This document shows, piece by piece, positions 47,628-57,312 of a stretch of DNA of 64,000 nucleotides (its first letter is position 1; every line of letters begins with the position of its first letter). Source of the stretch: Lachnoanaerobaculum sanguinis (lineage in GTDB: Bacteria; Bacillota; Clostridia; Lachnospirales; Lachnospiraceae); assembly GCF_033242365.1 (NCBI RefSeq), contig NZ_BTHK01000006.1, forward strand, positions 62,001-126,000, written 5' to 3'. The notes beneath the pieces are model-generated. The model made no database searches. It saw only the letters and a list, made by a program, of their open reading frames with translations, and was not told where the DNA came from. Both the position numbers and the translations under genes were made by a program.

Positions 47628-49316
47628 TTACTCAGCTATATCCGCATATTCAAAGTGCCAGAAGCCGTCAGGTGAATGCCAGCTGCCTGTTATCTTATCG
47701 CTCTGAAGATAGAAATCATTGTAATAAAGAAGCGGAACCATAGCTGTATCCTTCATTATAAAGTCTTCAGCCTGATGTAAGTATCCGAATCTTGTCTGTG
47801 GATCTTTCTCTGTAGCCGCCTTGCTCATAAGAGCATCAAACTCCGGATTGCTGTACTTGGCATTGTTGTTTCCGTTTCCGGTTAATGCAAGCTCCAAGAT
47901 ATTTGAAGGGTCATTATAATCCATTACCCAACCGTCTCTTGCTATCTGATAGTTACCCGATCTTCTCTGTGGTGTAAATGACTTCCACTCAACGATATTT
48001 ACCTGTACCTTAAGACCAAGCTCACCCCATGCCTGCTGTAAATACTCGGCAATCTTCTTGTGATAACTTGCATCATTGGTTGAGTAAACCATCTCAGGTA
48101 AACCGACACCGTTCTCATATCCTGCTTCTTTTAAAAGCTCTTTAGCCTTTGCAAGATTACCTGCATGATCATCAATATTTATATAAGCTGATTTATCTGT
48201 TATATTATCCTGCCATGCTGTGCCGTTCCAGTCTGTTACACCTTCACTTACAAAGCCGCTTGCAGGAGTATATGTACCTGCTGTAATTGTCTCTGAAATA
48301 TATTTTCTGTCTAAAGCAAGTGAAAGCGCCTCTCTTACTTTAGGATCCTTGAACTCATCTAAGGTAGTATTTAAATCAAGATAGTATGTTCCAAGTATAG
48401 GATCTATATGGAAATCCGATCTATCCTTTAATGTTGTAATCTCCTGTGTAGGAACATCCTTAATCATTAAAGCATCACCTGATTCATATGCACTGAATGT
48501 CGCATTCTGATCCTGCATAAGAAGACATTTGATACCGTCAAGCTTTATGGAATCCGCATCCCAATAGTTCTCGTTTTTCTCAAACATAAGGTAACTTCCG
48601 GGTTCCCATCCTGTAAGCTTGAAAGGACCTGTTGAGATATATGTCTTAGGATCGATACTCCAACCGTCAGGATTTGCCTCTACTACATCCTTCTTTACAG
48701 GTGAAAGAGAAACAAATGCGGCAAGCTTATCAAAGTATGGTGTAGGCTTTGCCATATGTACAATCAAAGTCTTATCATCCGGTGCCTCTACTTTTAACTT
48801 TGTAGGATCCGGATCTACTGTGGTATTGCCGTCACCGTCAGGTCTTCCGATAGCATCGTCATAGCCTTCTACCATTCCGAGTACGGTCTGTGCATAAGGT
48901 GCGGCAACACTCGGATCAACCAATCTCTGCCAACTGTATACAAAATCATCAGCTGTAAGAGCTGAACCGTCAGACCACTTTAAGCCGTCTCTTAAGTGGA
49001 ATGTCCATGTAAGCTGATCATCACTTACTTCATACTTCTCGGCAAGTCCCGGTACAACTTTTCCGTCTTTGTCCATCTTTAAAAGATTGTCAAAAGCAAA
49101 CAATATATAGTTTGCTCCGTCTACGGCAGAGTTGAGCGCAGGGTCAATTGACTCTACATCAGGTCCGAGCTGAATTGTAAGTATCTTCTTACCTGCAGCT
49201 GTTTGTGTAGTATCACCACTTTTTGTACCTTCACCGCCTGATTTTGAACCGCCACAACCTGACAGGGCCATTGCACCGGCTATTGCCAATGCGGCAACAA
49301 TAAATCTTTTTTTCAT
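47628..49316 (-). CDS. oppA: Oligopeptide ABC transporter substrate-binding lipoprotein (copy 1)
   Basis: A 562-residue SBP_bac_5 protein. The signal peptide carries a lipobox LSGC with Cys21, so it is anchored outside the membrane; a Gly/Ser/Thr-rich linker follows. Family signatures include AEKYEVSDDQLTWTFHLRDG and RDGWVMDYNDPSNILEL. It is closely similar to the two paralogues upstream, down to the same C-terminal ending HFEYADIAE. The start at 49314-49316 has GGAGG; five codons upstream are open. It has its own promoter and an inverted repeat, whereas the other two follow oppF. Confidence 0.92.
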   Translation of the reverse strand: MKKRFIVAALAIAGAMALSGCGGSKSGGEGTKSGDTTQTAAGKKILTIQLGPDVESIDPALNSAVDGANYILFAFDNLLKMDKDGKVVPGLAEKYEVSDDQLTWTFHLRDGLKWSDGSALTADDFVYSWQRLVDPSVAAPYAQTVLGMVEGYDDAIGRPDGDGNTTVDPDPTKLKVEAPDDKTLIVHMAKPTPYFDKLAAFVSLSPVKKDVVEANPDGWSIDPKTYISTGPFKLTGWEPGSYLMFEKNENYWDADSIKLDGIKCLLMQDQNATFSAYESGDALMIKDVPTQEITTLKDRSDFHIDPILGTYYLDLNTTLDEFKDPKVREALSLALDRKYISETITAGTYTPASGFVSEGVTDWNGTAWQDNITDKSAYINIDDHAGNLAKAKELLKEAGYENGVGLPEMVYSTNDASYHKKIAEYLQQAWGELGLKVQVNIVEWKSFTPQRRSGNYQIARDGWVMDYNDPSNILELALTGNGNNNAKYSNPEFDALMSKAATEKDPQTRFGYLHQAEDFIMKDTAMVPLLYYNDFYLQSDKITGSWHSPDGFWHFEYADIAE

Positions 49317-49341
49317 TAATTCCTCCTTCATTTTTAACTTT

Positions 49342-49387
49342 ATTCAATTATGTGAATAAATATACCATAATTGAATATCTTTGTCTA
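49342..49387 (-). promoter_or_regulatory. Promoter of oppA copy 1 with flanking inverted repeat
   Basis: Minus-strand -35 TAGACA (49382-49387) and -10 TATATT (49359-49364), 17 bases apart. A perfect 11-bp inverted repeat, ATTCAATTATG (49342-49352) and CATAATTGAAT (49366-49376), brackets the -10, a likely operator. Confidence 0.65.
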
Positions 49388-49469
49388 CCCTTTAAATTAA
49401 ATAAATAATATCTTGACAAGTTAAAACATTAGAAACTCAAATTTATGCATCAAAGATTATCAATATTTA

Positions 49470-49502
49470 TACAAAAAGAGTCGGAAAGCAAGTTCCGACT
49501 CT
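49470..49502 (-). terminator. Terminator after oppA copy 2
   Basis: Minus-strand AGAGTCGGAA pairs with TTCCGACTCT and is followed by T5. It splits copy 1 from the rest of the operon. Confidence 0.85.
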
Positions 49503-49515
49503 AAAATATAATATA

Positions 49516-51168
49516 TTATTCTGCTATATCGGCATACTCAAAGTGCCAAATACCGTCTGATGTATAGAAACTGTCTGTTATCTTATCGCTCTGAAGATAT
49601 GTCTCATTTTGATAAAGTATCGGAATAACTCCGGCATCCTTTAAGAGAAGTTCCTCAGCCTGATGGAAATATCCGAATCTTGTCTTTGCATCAGACTCTT
49701 GTGCTGCCTTATCAAGGAGAGCATCAAACTCCGGACTTTTGTATCTTGAGCTGTTGTTTCCGTTTGAACTGTATGCACACTCAAGAAGATTTGAAGGATC
49801 GTTGTAATCCATTACCCATCCGTCTCTTGCTATCTGATAGTTTCCGGATCTTCTCTGTGGTATAAATGACTTCCACTCAACGATATTTACTTCAACATTT
49901 ATTCCAAGCTCTTTCCAAGCCTGCTGTAAGTACTCTGCAACCTTCTTGTTAAGGCCTGCATCATTTGTTGTATATGACATAGTAGGAAGACCTGCTCCGT
50001 TCTCATGTCCGGCTTCCTTCAAAAGTTCCTTAGCCTTTGCAAGGTTTGCATCAAAATTGTCATTATCAAAGTATACAGACTTATCTGTGATATTATCAGC
50101 CCATGCGCTTCCGTCCCAATCCACTACACCGTCAGGTATAAAACCTGTTGCAGGTGCAAGTATACCTGCTGAAATAGTTTCCGCCATATACTTTCTGTCA
50201 AGTGCAAGTGAAAGTGCCTCTCTCACCTTAGGATCCTTAAACTCATCCAAATCATTGTTGATATCGATATATGATATTCCAAGCTTAGGACTGGACTTAT
50301 AATCCGGTCTCTTCTGTATTGTTGTTATCTCCTGTACAGGATAATCCTTAATCATTAATGCATCTCCCGACTCATATGCGCTGAAAGCCGCATTCTGATC
50401 CTGCATAAGAAGACATTTAATACCGTCAAGCTTTATGGCATCCTTGTTCCAGTAATTTTCATTCTTTGTAACCAACAAATAACTTCCCTGCTTCCACTCT
50501 GTAAGCTTGAAAGGACCTGTAGAGATATATGTCTTAGGATCAAGACTCCATCCGTCAGGATTTGCCTCTACTACATCTTTCTTTACAGGTGAAAGTGCTG
50601 CAAATGCCGCAAGTCTGTCAAAGTATGGTGCAGGATGTGACATATGAACAACCAAAGTCTTGTCATCCGGTGCCTCTACCTTAAGCTTTGTGACATCAGG
50701 ATCTATTGTAGGATTACCGTCGGCATCAGGCTTACCGATAGCCTCATCATATCCTTCTACCATTCCAAGTACAGTCTCTGCATATGGTGCGGCAACCTCA
50801 GGGTCAACCATTCTCTGCCAGCTGTATACAAAGTCGTTAGCGCTAAACGCTGAACCGTCAGACCACTTAAGTCCGTCTCTCAGATGGAAAGTCCATGTAA
50901 GTCCGTCATCACTTACTTCATATTTCTCAGCCAAACTTGGCGCTATCTTGCCGTCCTTATCAAGTCTAAGCAAGTTGTCTGATATCATTGTTAAATAGTT
51001 TGCACCGTCAGCTGACTGATTGAGTGCAGGGTCAATTGTTTCAACATCAGGTCCTTCCTCAATAGTAAGGATCTTTCCGCTCTTACTTGTGGATTTTGAA
51101 CCTCCACATGCTGAAAGTGCTACTGCTGCAGCAATTGTCAGTGTAGCCAAAAACAATCTTTTTCTCAT
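49516..51168 (-). CDS. oppA: Oligopeptide ABC transporter substrate-binding lipoprotein (copy 2)
   Basis: A 550-residue SBP_bac_5 lipoprotein with lipobox LSAC (Cys21). The core reads much like copies 1 and 3 (AEKYEVSDDGLTWTFHLRDG; RDGWVMDYNDPSNLLEC). The ligand-contact stretch RPDYKSSPKLGISYIDIN differs from its paralogues, suggesting a different peptide preference. It lies 26 bases downstream of copy 3 with no terminator between, so it is part of the opp transcript, and ends at a strong terminator. Confidence 0.92.
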   Translation of the reverse strand: MRKRLFLATLTIAAAVALSACGGSKSTSKSGKILTIEEGPDVETIDPALNQSADGANYLTMISDNLLRLDKDGKIAPSLAEKYEVSDDGLTWTFHLRDGLKWSDGSAFSANDFVYSWQRMVDPEVAAPYAETVLGMVEGYDEAIGKPDADGNPTIDPDVTKLKVEAPDDKTLVVHMSHPAPYFDRLAAFAALSPVKKDVVEANPDGWSLDPKTYISTGPFKLTEWKQGSYLLVTKNENYWNKDAIKLDGIKCLLMQDQNAAFSAYESGDALMIKDYPVQEITTIQKRPDYKSSPKLGISYIDINNDLDEFKDPKVREALSLALDRKYMAETISAGILAPATGFIPDGVVDWDGSAWADNITDKSVYFDNDNFDANLAKAKELLKEAGHENGAGLPTMSYTTNDAGLNKKVAEYLQQAWKELGINVEVNIVEWKSFIPQRRSGNYQIARDGWVMDYNDPSNLLECAYSSNGNNSSRYKSPEFDALLDKAAQESDAKTRFGYFHQAEELLLKDAGVIPILYQNETYLQSDKITDSFYTSDGIWHFEYADIAE

Positions 51169-51194
51169 AAATTCTCCTAAAATTCTAATATTTT

Positions 51195-52856
51195 TTATTC
51201 TGCAATATCGGCATACTCAAAGTGATAGATACCGTCAGCTGTATGATAGCTGTCTTTTACCTTATCGCTCTGAAGATACATCTCATTGTAGTAAAGAAGC
51301 GGTGTTACACCCATATCTCTCATAAGCATCTCCTCAGCCTGATGGAAATATCCGAATCTTGTCTGCGGATCCACCTCTTTAGCGGCTTTCTCTAAAAGTG
51401 CATCATACTCAGGATTTGAATACTTTGAGCTGTTGTTTCCGTTTCCTGTCTGTGTAAGCTGAAGTATATTTGAAGGATCGTTGTAATCCATTACCCAACC
51501 GTCTCTTGCAATCTGATAGTTTCCGGATCTTCTCTGCGGTGTAAATGACTTCCACTCAACTATATTAACTTCCACATTAACTCCAAGCTCTTTCCATGCC
51601 TGCTGTAAATACTCGGCAATCTTCTTATGATAAGCTGAATCATTTGTTGAGTATGTAAGTGTAGGAAGTCCTTCACCGTTCGGATGTCCCGCCTCGGCCA
51701 AAAGCTCTTTAGCCTTTGCAAGGTTACCTGCGAAATCGTCAACATTTATATATACTGAAGGATCTGTAATCTTATCTGCCCAAAGTGATCCGTCCCAGTC
51801 TGATGTACCGGCACTTACAAATCCGCTTGCAGGAGTATATGTACCTGCTGTAATAGTCTCTGAGATATACTTTCTGTCAAGTGCAAGTGAAAGCGCCTGA
51901 CGAACTCTTGCATCCTTGAACTCATCCAATGTGTTGTTCAAGTCGATGAAATATGTTCCAAGCTGTGGATCAAGGTGATAGTCAGATCTCTTTTGCAATG
52001 TTGTAATTTCCTGTGTAGGAATATCCTTAATCATTAAAGCATCTCCCGACTCATATGCACTGAATGCGGCATTTTGATCCTGCATAAGAAGACATTTGAT
52101 ACCGTCAAGCTTTACGGCATCCTTGTTCCAGTAATTCTCATTTTTCTCAAGCATTAAATAGCTTCCCGATTTCCACTCTGTAAGCTTGAACGGGCCTGAA
52201 GATATATATGTCTTAGGGTCAAGTGTCCATCCGTCAGGATTTGCATCTACTACATCCTTCTTTACAGGTGAAAGTGCGGCAAATGTTGCAAGCTTGTCAA
52301 AATAAGGTGTAGGTGATGACATATGAACAACCAAAGTCTTGTCATCGGTTGCCTCAACACCGAGTTTTGTAACATCAGGATCTATCGTAGGATTACCGTC
52401 CGCATCAGGTTTACCTATAGCCTCCTCATAACCTTCCAACATTCCGAGAGTTATCTCCGCATATGGTGCGGCAACCTCAGGGTCGATCATTCTCTGCCAG
52501 CTGTATACGAAGTCATTTGCTGTAAGATCCGAACCGTCCGACCACTTTAAGCCGTCTCTTAAATGGAATGTCCATGTAAGTCCGTCATCACTTACTTCAT
52601 ATTTTTCAGCCAAACTTGGAGCTACCTTACCTTCCTTGTCAATTCTTAACAAGTTGTCAAAAAGATATGTGAGATAGTTTGCTCCGTCATTTGTTGTATT
52701 GAGTGCAGGGTCAATTGATTCCACTTCCGGTCCCAATTCGATAGTAAGAATCTTGCCTCCCGCCTTTGTAGCCGACTTTGATCCGCCACCGCCGCAACCT
52801 GCAAGTACAAGTGCACCGGTAAGAATCAATGTAGCTAAAACCAATTGTTTCTTCAT
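51195..52856 (-). CDS. oppA: Oligopeptide ABC transporter substrate-binding lipoprotein (copy 3)
   Basis: A 553-residue SBP_bac_5 lipoprotein with lipobox LAGC (Cys21) followed by a Gly-rich linker. It is directly downstream of oppF (44 bases) and is the first binding protein of the operon. Its sequence is very close to copy 1 in the region around KRSDYHLDPQLGTYFIDLN, suggesting copy 1 arose from it or the reverse. GGAGG precedes the ATG. Confidence 0.92.
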   Translation of the reverse strand: MKKQLVLATLILTGALVLAGCGGGGSKSATKAGGKILTIELGPEVESIDPALNTTNDGANYLTYLFDNLLRIDKEGKVAPSLAEKYEVSDDGLTWTFHLRDGLKWSDGSDLTANDFVYSWQRMIDPEVAAPYAEITLGMLEGYEEAIGKPDADGNPTIDPDVTKLGVEATDDKTLVVHMSSPTPYFDKLATFAALSPVKKDVVDANPDGWTLDPKTYISSGPFKLTEWKSGSYLMLEKNENYWNKDAVKLDGIKCLLMQDQNAAFSAYESGDALMIKDIPTQEITTLQKRSDYHLDPQLGTYFIDLNNTLDEFKDARVRQALSLALDRKYISETITAGTYTPASGFVSAGTSDWDGSLWADKITDPSVYINVDDFAGNLAKAKELLAEAGHPNGEGLPTLTYSTNDSAYHKKIAEYLQQAWKELGVNVEVNIVEWKSFTPQRRSGNYQIARDGWVMDYNDPSNILQLTQTGNGNNSSKYSNPEYDALLEKAAKEVDPQTRFGYFHQAEEMLMRDMGVTPLLYYNEMYLQSDKVKDSYHTADGIYHFEYADIAE

Positions 52857-52900
52857 AAATCCTCCTAAATATTTTTATCAAAACCAACAGGTTCTAATTT

Positions 52901-53953
52901 CTAGTTTATCCTCTCAATATTGTGGCAGGCTACAAAATGTCCTTTTTCCACTTCTCTCCACTTCGGAACTTCCATTGCACACTGCTCTGTAGCATATTTA
53001 CATCTGGTTCTGAAATGGCATCCGCTTGGCGGATTAAGAGGTGAAGGCACTTCACCTTCAAGCACAATTCTCGATCTTTCTCTTGATACCTTAGGATCTG
53101 CTACAGGTATTGCGGAGATAAGACTCTTTGTATATGGATGAAGCGGTCTGAATATAATCTCTCCTGAATCTGCAAGCTCGACCATTCTTCCAAGATACAT
53201 AACACCGATTCTGTTACTTATATGATTTACAATAGAAAGGTCATGAGCGATGAACAGATAGGTAAGCCCTCTTTCCTTTTGTAAATCCTCAAACATATTT
53301 ACAACCTGAGCCTGAATGGAAACGTCAAGTGCTGATACAGGCTCATCTGCAACGATAAAGTCCGGATCTACTACAAGCGCTCTTGCAATACCTACTCTTT
53401 GTCTTTGTCCTCCTGAGAACTCGTGAGGATATCTGTTGGCATGCTCGGAGTTAAGACCTACAGTCTTTAAAACTTCAATAATTTTGTCCTGTCTGTCTTT
53501 TTTTGAAGCCGCAATCTTATTGATATCGATAGCTTCACCGATAATATCTCCGACTGTCATTCTCGGATCAAGTGATGCATAAGGATCCTGGAAAACTATC
53601 TGAAGTTTTTTTCTGTAAGGATACATATTTACCGCAGTCTTTTTTCCAAGCTTAGGTACACCGTTTTCGATAATATCATTACCGTTCTCATCTACAAGAG
53701 GTACCTTTCCGCTGTCAAAAAGCACTTGGTCTTTGTACATTATTCTTCCGTCTGTAGGCTCATAAAGTCTAAGTAAAGATCTACCTGTTGTGGTTTTACC
53801 GCAACCCGACTCTCCTACAAGTCCCAGAGTTTCTCCCTTTTCAATATAGAAAGAAACGTCATCCACAGCTCTTACATATTTTTTATTTTTACCAAAACCT
53901 CCAACAGGGAAGAATTGTTGTAAATGTTCAACTCTAATTATTTTTTCAGACAT
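52901..53953 (-). CDS. oppF: Oligopeptide ABC transporter ATP-binding protein OppF
   Basis: A 350-residue ATPase: Walker A GLVGESGCGKTTTGRSLLRL, signature FSGGQRQRVGIARAL, Walker B DFIVADEPVSALDVSIQ and the C-terminal oligopeptide-transporter domain with the cysteines of GCHFRTRCKYATEQC, which in relatives bind an Fe-S cluster or zinc. It overlaps oppD by 16 bases and pairs with it to power peptide import. Confidence 0.94.
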   Translation of the reverse strand: MSEKIIRVEHLQQFFPVGGFGKNKKYVRAVDDVSFYIEKGETLGLVGESGCGKTTTGRSLLRLYEPTDGRIMYKDQVLFDSGKVPLVDENGNDIIENGVPKLGKKTAVNMYPYRKKLQIVFQDPYASLDPRMTVGDIIGEAIDINKIAASKKDRQDKIIEVLKTVGLNSEHANRYPHEFSGGQRQRVGIARALVVDPDFIVADEPVSALDVSIQAQVVNMFEDLQKERGLTYLFIAHDLSIVNHISNRIGVMYLGRMVELADSGEIIFRPLHPYTKSLISAIPVADPKVSRERSRIVLEGEVPSPLNPPSGCHFRTRCKYATEQCAMEVPKWREVEKGHFVACHNIERIN

Positions 53954-54954
53954 ACTGATTCTCCCTCTGTATTATTATCTTCTTCCAACTCATTTAACCA
54001 ACACTGTGAATAATGAGTTTCACTGAAATTCTTAACAGGCGGCATTTCTCTTAAGCATATCTTCATACAAGAATCACACCTGGAAGCAAAAGGACAACCC
54101 TTCGGCGGATTAAGCATATCCACCGGTGTACCTTCGATAGGTACAAGTCTTTCATAATCAGCCTCATACATCTTAGGAATACTCTTTAAAAGTCCCTTTG
54201 TATATTCATGCTTAGGATTGTAAAAAATATCGTCTGTAAGACCGCTCTCTATAATTTTTCCCGCATACATAACCGCTATTCTGTCACAGATATTTGCAAC
54301 TACACCAAGGTCATGTGTAATCATAATAATCGCCATGCCAAGCTTATTCTTAAGCTCAATCATAAGCTCTATAATCTGTGCCTGAATAGTAACGTCAAGC
54401 GCTGTTGTAGGCTCATCCGCTATAAGAAGTTTAGGCTCGCAGGCAAGCGCCATCGCAATCATAACTCTCTGTCTCATACCTCCGGAGAGCTCATGAGGAT
54501 ATTGCTTAAGTCTCTTATCAGGCTCGTTTATTCCTACCAAAGTAAGAAGCTCTTTTGCTCTTTCCTTAGCCTCTTTTTTATTCTTATTTGTATGCAGAAG
54601 TATAACTTCCATTATCTGGTTTCCGATAGTATATACCGGATTCAAGCTGGTCATAGGATCCTGGAAAATTATTGAAACTTCATTTCCACGGATTTTTCTC
54701 ATTTCTTTTTCACTCATTTCATTGATATGATATCCGTTGAAGTATAAATCTCCACCTATGATCTTTCCCGGATTTGCTATAAGCCCCATAAGCGAATAGC
54801 TTGTAACACTCTTTCCGGAGCCTGACTCTCCTACTACTCCCAGCACTTCTCCTTCGTTTACATAGAAGGAAACATCATCTAAGGCTTTCACCTCTCCTGC
54901 CGGAGTAAAGAAGGAAAGTCTCTCATGTTCTATATCTACAAGATGTTTACTCAT
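53938..54954 (-). CDS. oppD: Oligopeptide ABC transporter ATP-binding protein OppD
   Basis: A 338-residue ATPase: Walker A GVVGESGSGKSVTSYSLMGL, signature LSGGMRQRVMIAMAL, Walker B LLIADEPTTALDVTIQ and the C-terminal cysteine region GCPFASRCDSCMKIC. It is the OppD partner of OppF. It follows oppC by 12 bases and overlaps oppF. Confidence 0.94.
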   Translation of the reverse strand: MSKHLVDIEHERLSFFTPAGEVKALDDVSFYVNEGEVLGVVGESGSGKSVTSYSLMGLIANPGKIIGGDLYFNGYHINEMSEKEMRKIRGNEVSIIFQDPMTSLNPVYTIGNQIMEVILLHTNKNKKEAKERAKELLTLVGINEPDKRLKQYPHELSGGMRQRVMIAMALACEPKLLIADEPTTALDVTIQAQIIELMIELKNKLGMAIIMITHDLGVVANICDRIAVMYAGKIIESGLTDDIFYNPKHEYTKGLLKSIPKMYEADYERLVPIEGTPVDMLNPPKGCPFASRCDSCMKICLREMPPVKNFSETHYSQCWLNELEEDNNTEGESVCLKK

Positions 54955-54966
54955 AATTACCTTCCT

Positions 54967-56013
54967 TTAATTCTTTAGCTTAGGGTCAAATGCATCACGG
55001 AGTCCGTCTCCCAAAAGGTTAAGACTAAGTATTATCAAACTGATAAGTATTGCCGGTGCGAACAAAAGATGTGGATATGACTGTAATCCTGTTATTGCAT
55101 CGGAAGCAAGTGAACCGAGAGACGGCATAGGAACAGCCACACCAAGTCCCAAAAATGACAAATAGCTTTCTGTAAATATGGCAGAAGGTATTTGCAATGT
55201 AGTTGTAACAATCAATGTACCGATAGTATTTGTAAGCAAGTGCTTTCTGATAATCTGGCCGCTCTTTGCACCAAGTGCTCTTGCAGCTGTTACATACTCC
55301 TGCTCCTTTAATACAAGTATCTGTCCACGGACAATTCTTGCCATACCTACCCAGTAAAGAAGGGCAAAAACTATAAATATACTTATAAGGTTTATACCGA
55401 GAACATTGATCCAACCAAATCCAGGTGCAGACGCCAAAAGCTTCATAGGCTTCTTAAGCGCAAATGTAAGAAGTATTATAAGTAATATATCAGGAACTGT
55501 ATATATTATATCTACAATTCTCATCATTATAAGGTCAACCCATCCGCCGGTAAATGCCGCAACGGAACCGTAAATTGAACCGATTATAAGCACGATAAAT
55601 GATGCCAAAAGTCCTACTATAAGTGAAATTCTGGCTCCCATCATTACTCTTATGGCATAGTCTCTTCCAAGACTGTCAGTTCCGAGTATATGCGGAAATA
55701 CCTTCTCTCCTGCAGCGATTCTTGCAAGTTCTCCTGCAGAATACTGCATAGGCATAAGTCTCTCACTACCCTTTAACTGTATTGCATAGTTATATGGGTA
55801 AAATATCGGCACTATAAATGCAAGTATCAATATAACAAAAAATACTGCCAAAGATGCAAGTGCCACTTTATTCTTTAAAAGTCTTCGAAATCCGTCCTGC
55901 CAGAAGCTGACACTTTGACGCATCACTACCAGACTTTCTTTTTCTTCTTTGCTGGCAGGCAAAAAATCTTCAGGCGATAAATTTAAATGCCCTGAAATAA
56001 TATGTTTGCTCAT
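54967..56013 (-). CDS. oppC: Oligopeptide ABC transporter permease OppC
   Basis: A 348-residue permease with an N-terminal cytoplasmic stretch, a first membrane helix (about 50-70), a loop containing HILGTDSLGRDYAIRVMMGARIS, then further helices and the EAA-like loop AARALGAKSGQIIRKHLLTN that docks on the ATPases. The start is not certain: ATG at 56011-56013 (chosen) or GTG at 56029-56031; the only good ribosome site, AAGGAGAAGG, is 17 bases before the GTG, too far for either. Confidence 0.9.
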   Translation of the reverse strand: MSKHIISGHLNLSPEDFLPASKEEKESLVVMRQSVSFWQDGFRRLLKNKVALASLAVFFVILILAFIVPIFYPYNYAIQLKGSERLMPMQYSAGELARIAAGEKVFPHILGTDSLGRDYAIRVMMGARISLIVGLLASFIVLIIGSIYGSVAAFTGGWVDLIMMRIVDIIYTVPDILLIILLTFALKKPMKLLASAPGFGWINVLGINLISIFIVFALLYWVGMARIVRGQILVLKEQEYVTAARALGAKSGQIIRKHLLTNTIGTLIVTTTLQIPSAIFTESYLSFLGLGVAVPMPSLGSLASDAITGLQSYPHLLFAPAILISLIILSLNLLGDGLRDAFDPKLKN

Positions 56014-56068
56014 TATATATAGGGATGCCACAAAGTACTTGTGACAACCTTCTCCTTTCTTATAGGCT

Positions 56069-56986
56069 TTACTTAAGTTTTATTCTAGGATCTACGATCG
56101 TATATGCAATATCTACCACTACGTTCATAAAAATAATAAGAGTTGCCAGGAATATGGTGGTTCCCATGATAACTGTATAGTCCTGATTTATAACAGAACT
56201 TACAAATTCACCCCCAAGTCCCGGAATGGTAAATATCTTCTCTACAACAAAGCTTCCTACAAGTGTATACGCTACAAGCGGACCCATATATGTAATGATC
56301 GGCAAAATAGCATTTCTGAGTGCATGCTTAAACAGTATAACATTCTCTGAGAGACCCTTTGCTCTTGCTGTTCTCATATAGTCCTGTCCAAGTACGTCAA
56401 GCATTGAAGATCTCATCTGTCTTGCAATATAAGCTGTAGGATAAAATGAAAGCGCAAGTACCGGCATAATGTAGTTTAACGGTGATGTAAGTCCATATGT
56501 AGGCAAAAGTTCAAGCTTTACGCCTAAGAAGTACATTAGAATAGTACAAACAACGAAACTCGGTACCGCTATTCCCAAAGTTGCAAACATTATAATAAGT
56601 CTGTCAAGTACCTTTCCTCTGTTAAGTGCGGCAATGGAACCCAAAGGCACTCCGAATATTAATGCAAGGACTATAGATATTCCACCCACTCTGGCAGAAA
56701 CAGGAAATTTTGTGGATATTATCTGAGCTACGTCTCTTCCTCTTTGCTTTATACTTATTCCAAAATCACCTTTCAATGCATTCTTAAAATAATTTATATA
56801 CTGCACTGTGATAGGCTTATCAAGGCCATATTTTACCTCCAATGCTTTTTGAGCCGCTTTTGAAATTGACTTATCCGCAGCGAAAGGTCCACCCGGAACT
56901 TGTTGCATCAGGAAAAAAGTCAAGGTTGATACGATGAATATTGTTGCTATTCCGAATATCAACCTTTTGATAATATACTTTAACAC
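56069..56986 (-). CDS. oppB: Oligopeptide ABC transporter permease OppB
   Basis: A 305-residue permease with about six helices and the ATPase-contact loop RTARAKGLSENVILFKHALRN. I start at the GTG at 56984-56986, which reads VLKYIIKRLIFGI, the normal OppB opening, with AGGAGAGG upstream; the open frame extends back to 57103 through the leader but has no good start. First gene of the operon. Its leader holds a terminator-like hairpin right after the promoter. Confidence 0.9.
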   Translation of the reverse strand: MLKYIIKRLIFGIATIFIVSTLTFFLMQQVPGGPFAADKSISKAAQKALEVKYGLDKPITVQYINYFKNALKGDFGISIKQRGRDVAQIISTKFPVSARVGGISIVLALIFGVPLGSIAALNRGKVLDRLIIMFATLGIAVPSFVVCTILMYFLGVKLELLPTYGLTSPLNYIMPVLALSFYPTAYIARQMRSSMLDVLGQDYMRTARAKGLSENVILFKHALRNAILPIITYMGPLVAYTLVGSFVVEKIFTIPGLGGEFVSSVINQDYTVIMGTTIFLATLIIFMNVVVDIAYTIVDPRIKLK

Positions 56987-57087
56987 GATTTCCTCTCCTT
57001 TACTTTTTATTTTTCTATAAGTTATTAAAGTATTTTGCCAATATTTTATGCTTTTAGATATTTTCACATAGAAATAAAAGCTTGTAC

Positions 57088-57128
57088 AAAAAATAGTAGG
57101 CAAGCACCGTTGCTGAATATTGCCTACT
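57088..57128 (-). terminator. Start-proximal terminator-like hairpin in the opp leader
   Basis: On the minus strand AGTAGGCAA pairs with TTGCCTACT around a 16-nt loop and is followed by A-T6. It begins only a few bases after the predicted transcript start and is about 100 bases ahead of oppB. It may attenuate the operon or release a very short RNA. Confidence 0.7.
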
Positions 57129-57137
57129 TCCTACACA

Positions 57138-57166
57138 ATTATACACTATTCTATTATCTTTTTCAA
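57138..57166 (-). promoter_or_regulatory. Promoter of the opp operon
   Basis: Minus-strand -35 TTGAAA (57161-57166) and a perfect -10 TATAAT (57138-57143), 17 bases apart; transcript start near 57131. Confidence 0.75.
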
Positions 57167-57312
57167 GACTCTGTTCGTATAGCGTGCACTTATGTTTGTC
57201 GATAAAATACATGTTTTTTTTTGCAATTTCAGTTTTATATTTCTTTATATTTTCTTTATCTTCTTTATGCAATATATCCCTTTACTTTTTTTAAAAAAGG
57301 TATATGATATTT

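Noticed and set aside
57054..57272. 72-codon minus-strand frame in the opp-V-ATPase gap
   Set aside because: It overlaps the opp promoter and hairpin, has an A+T-biased composition with no recognisable domain, and no ribosome site.
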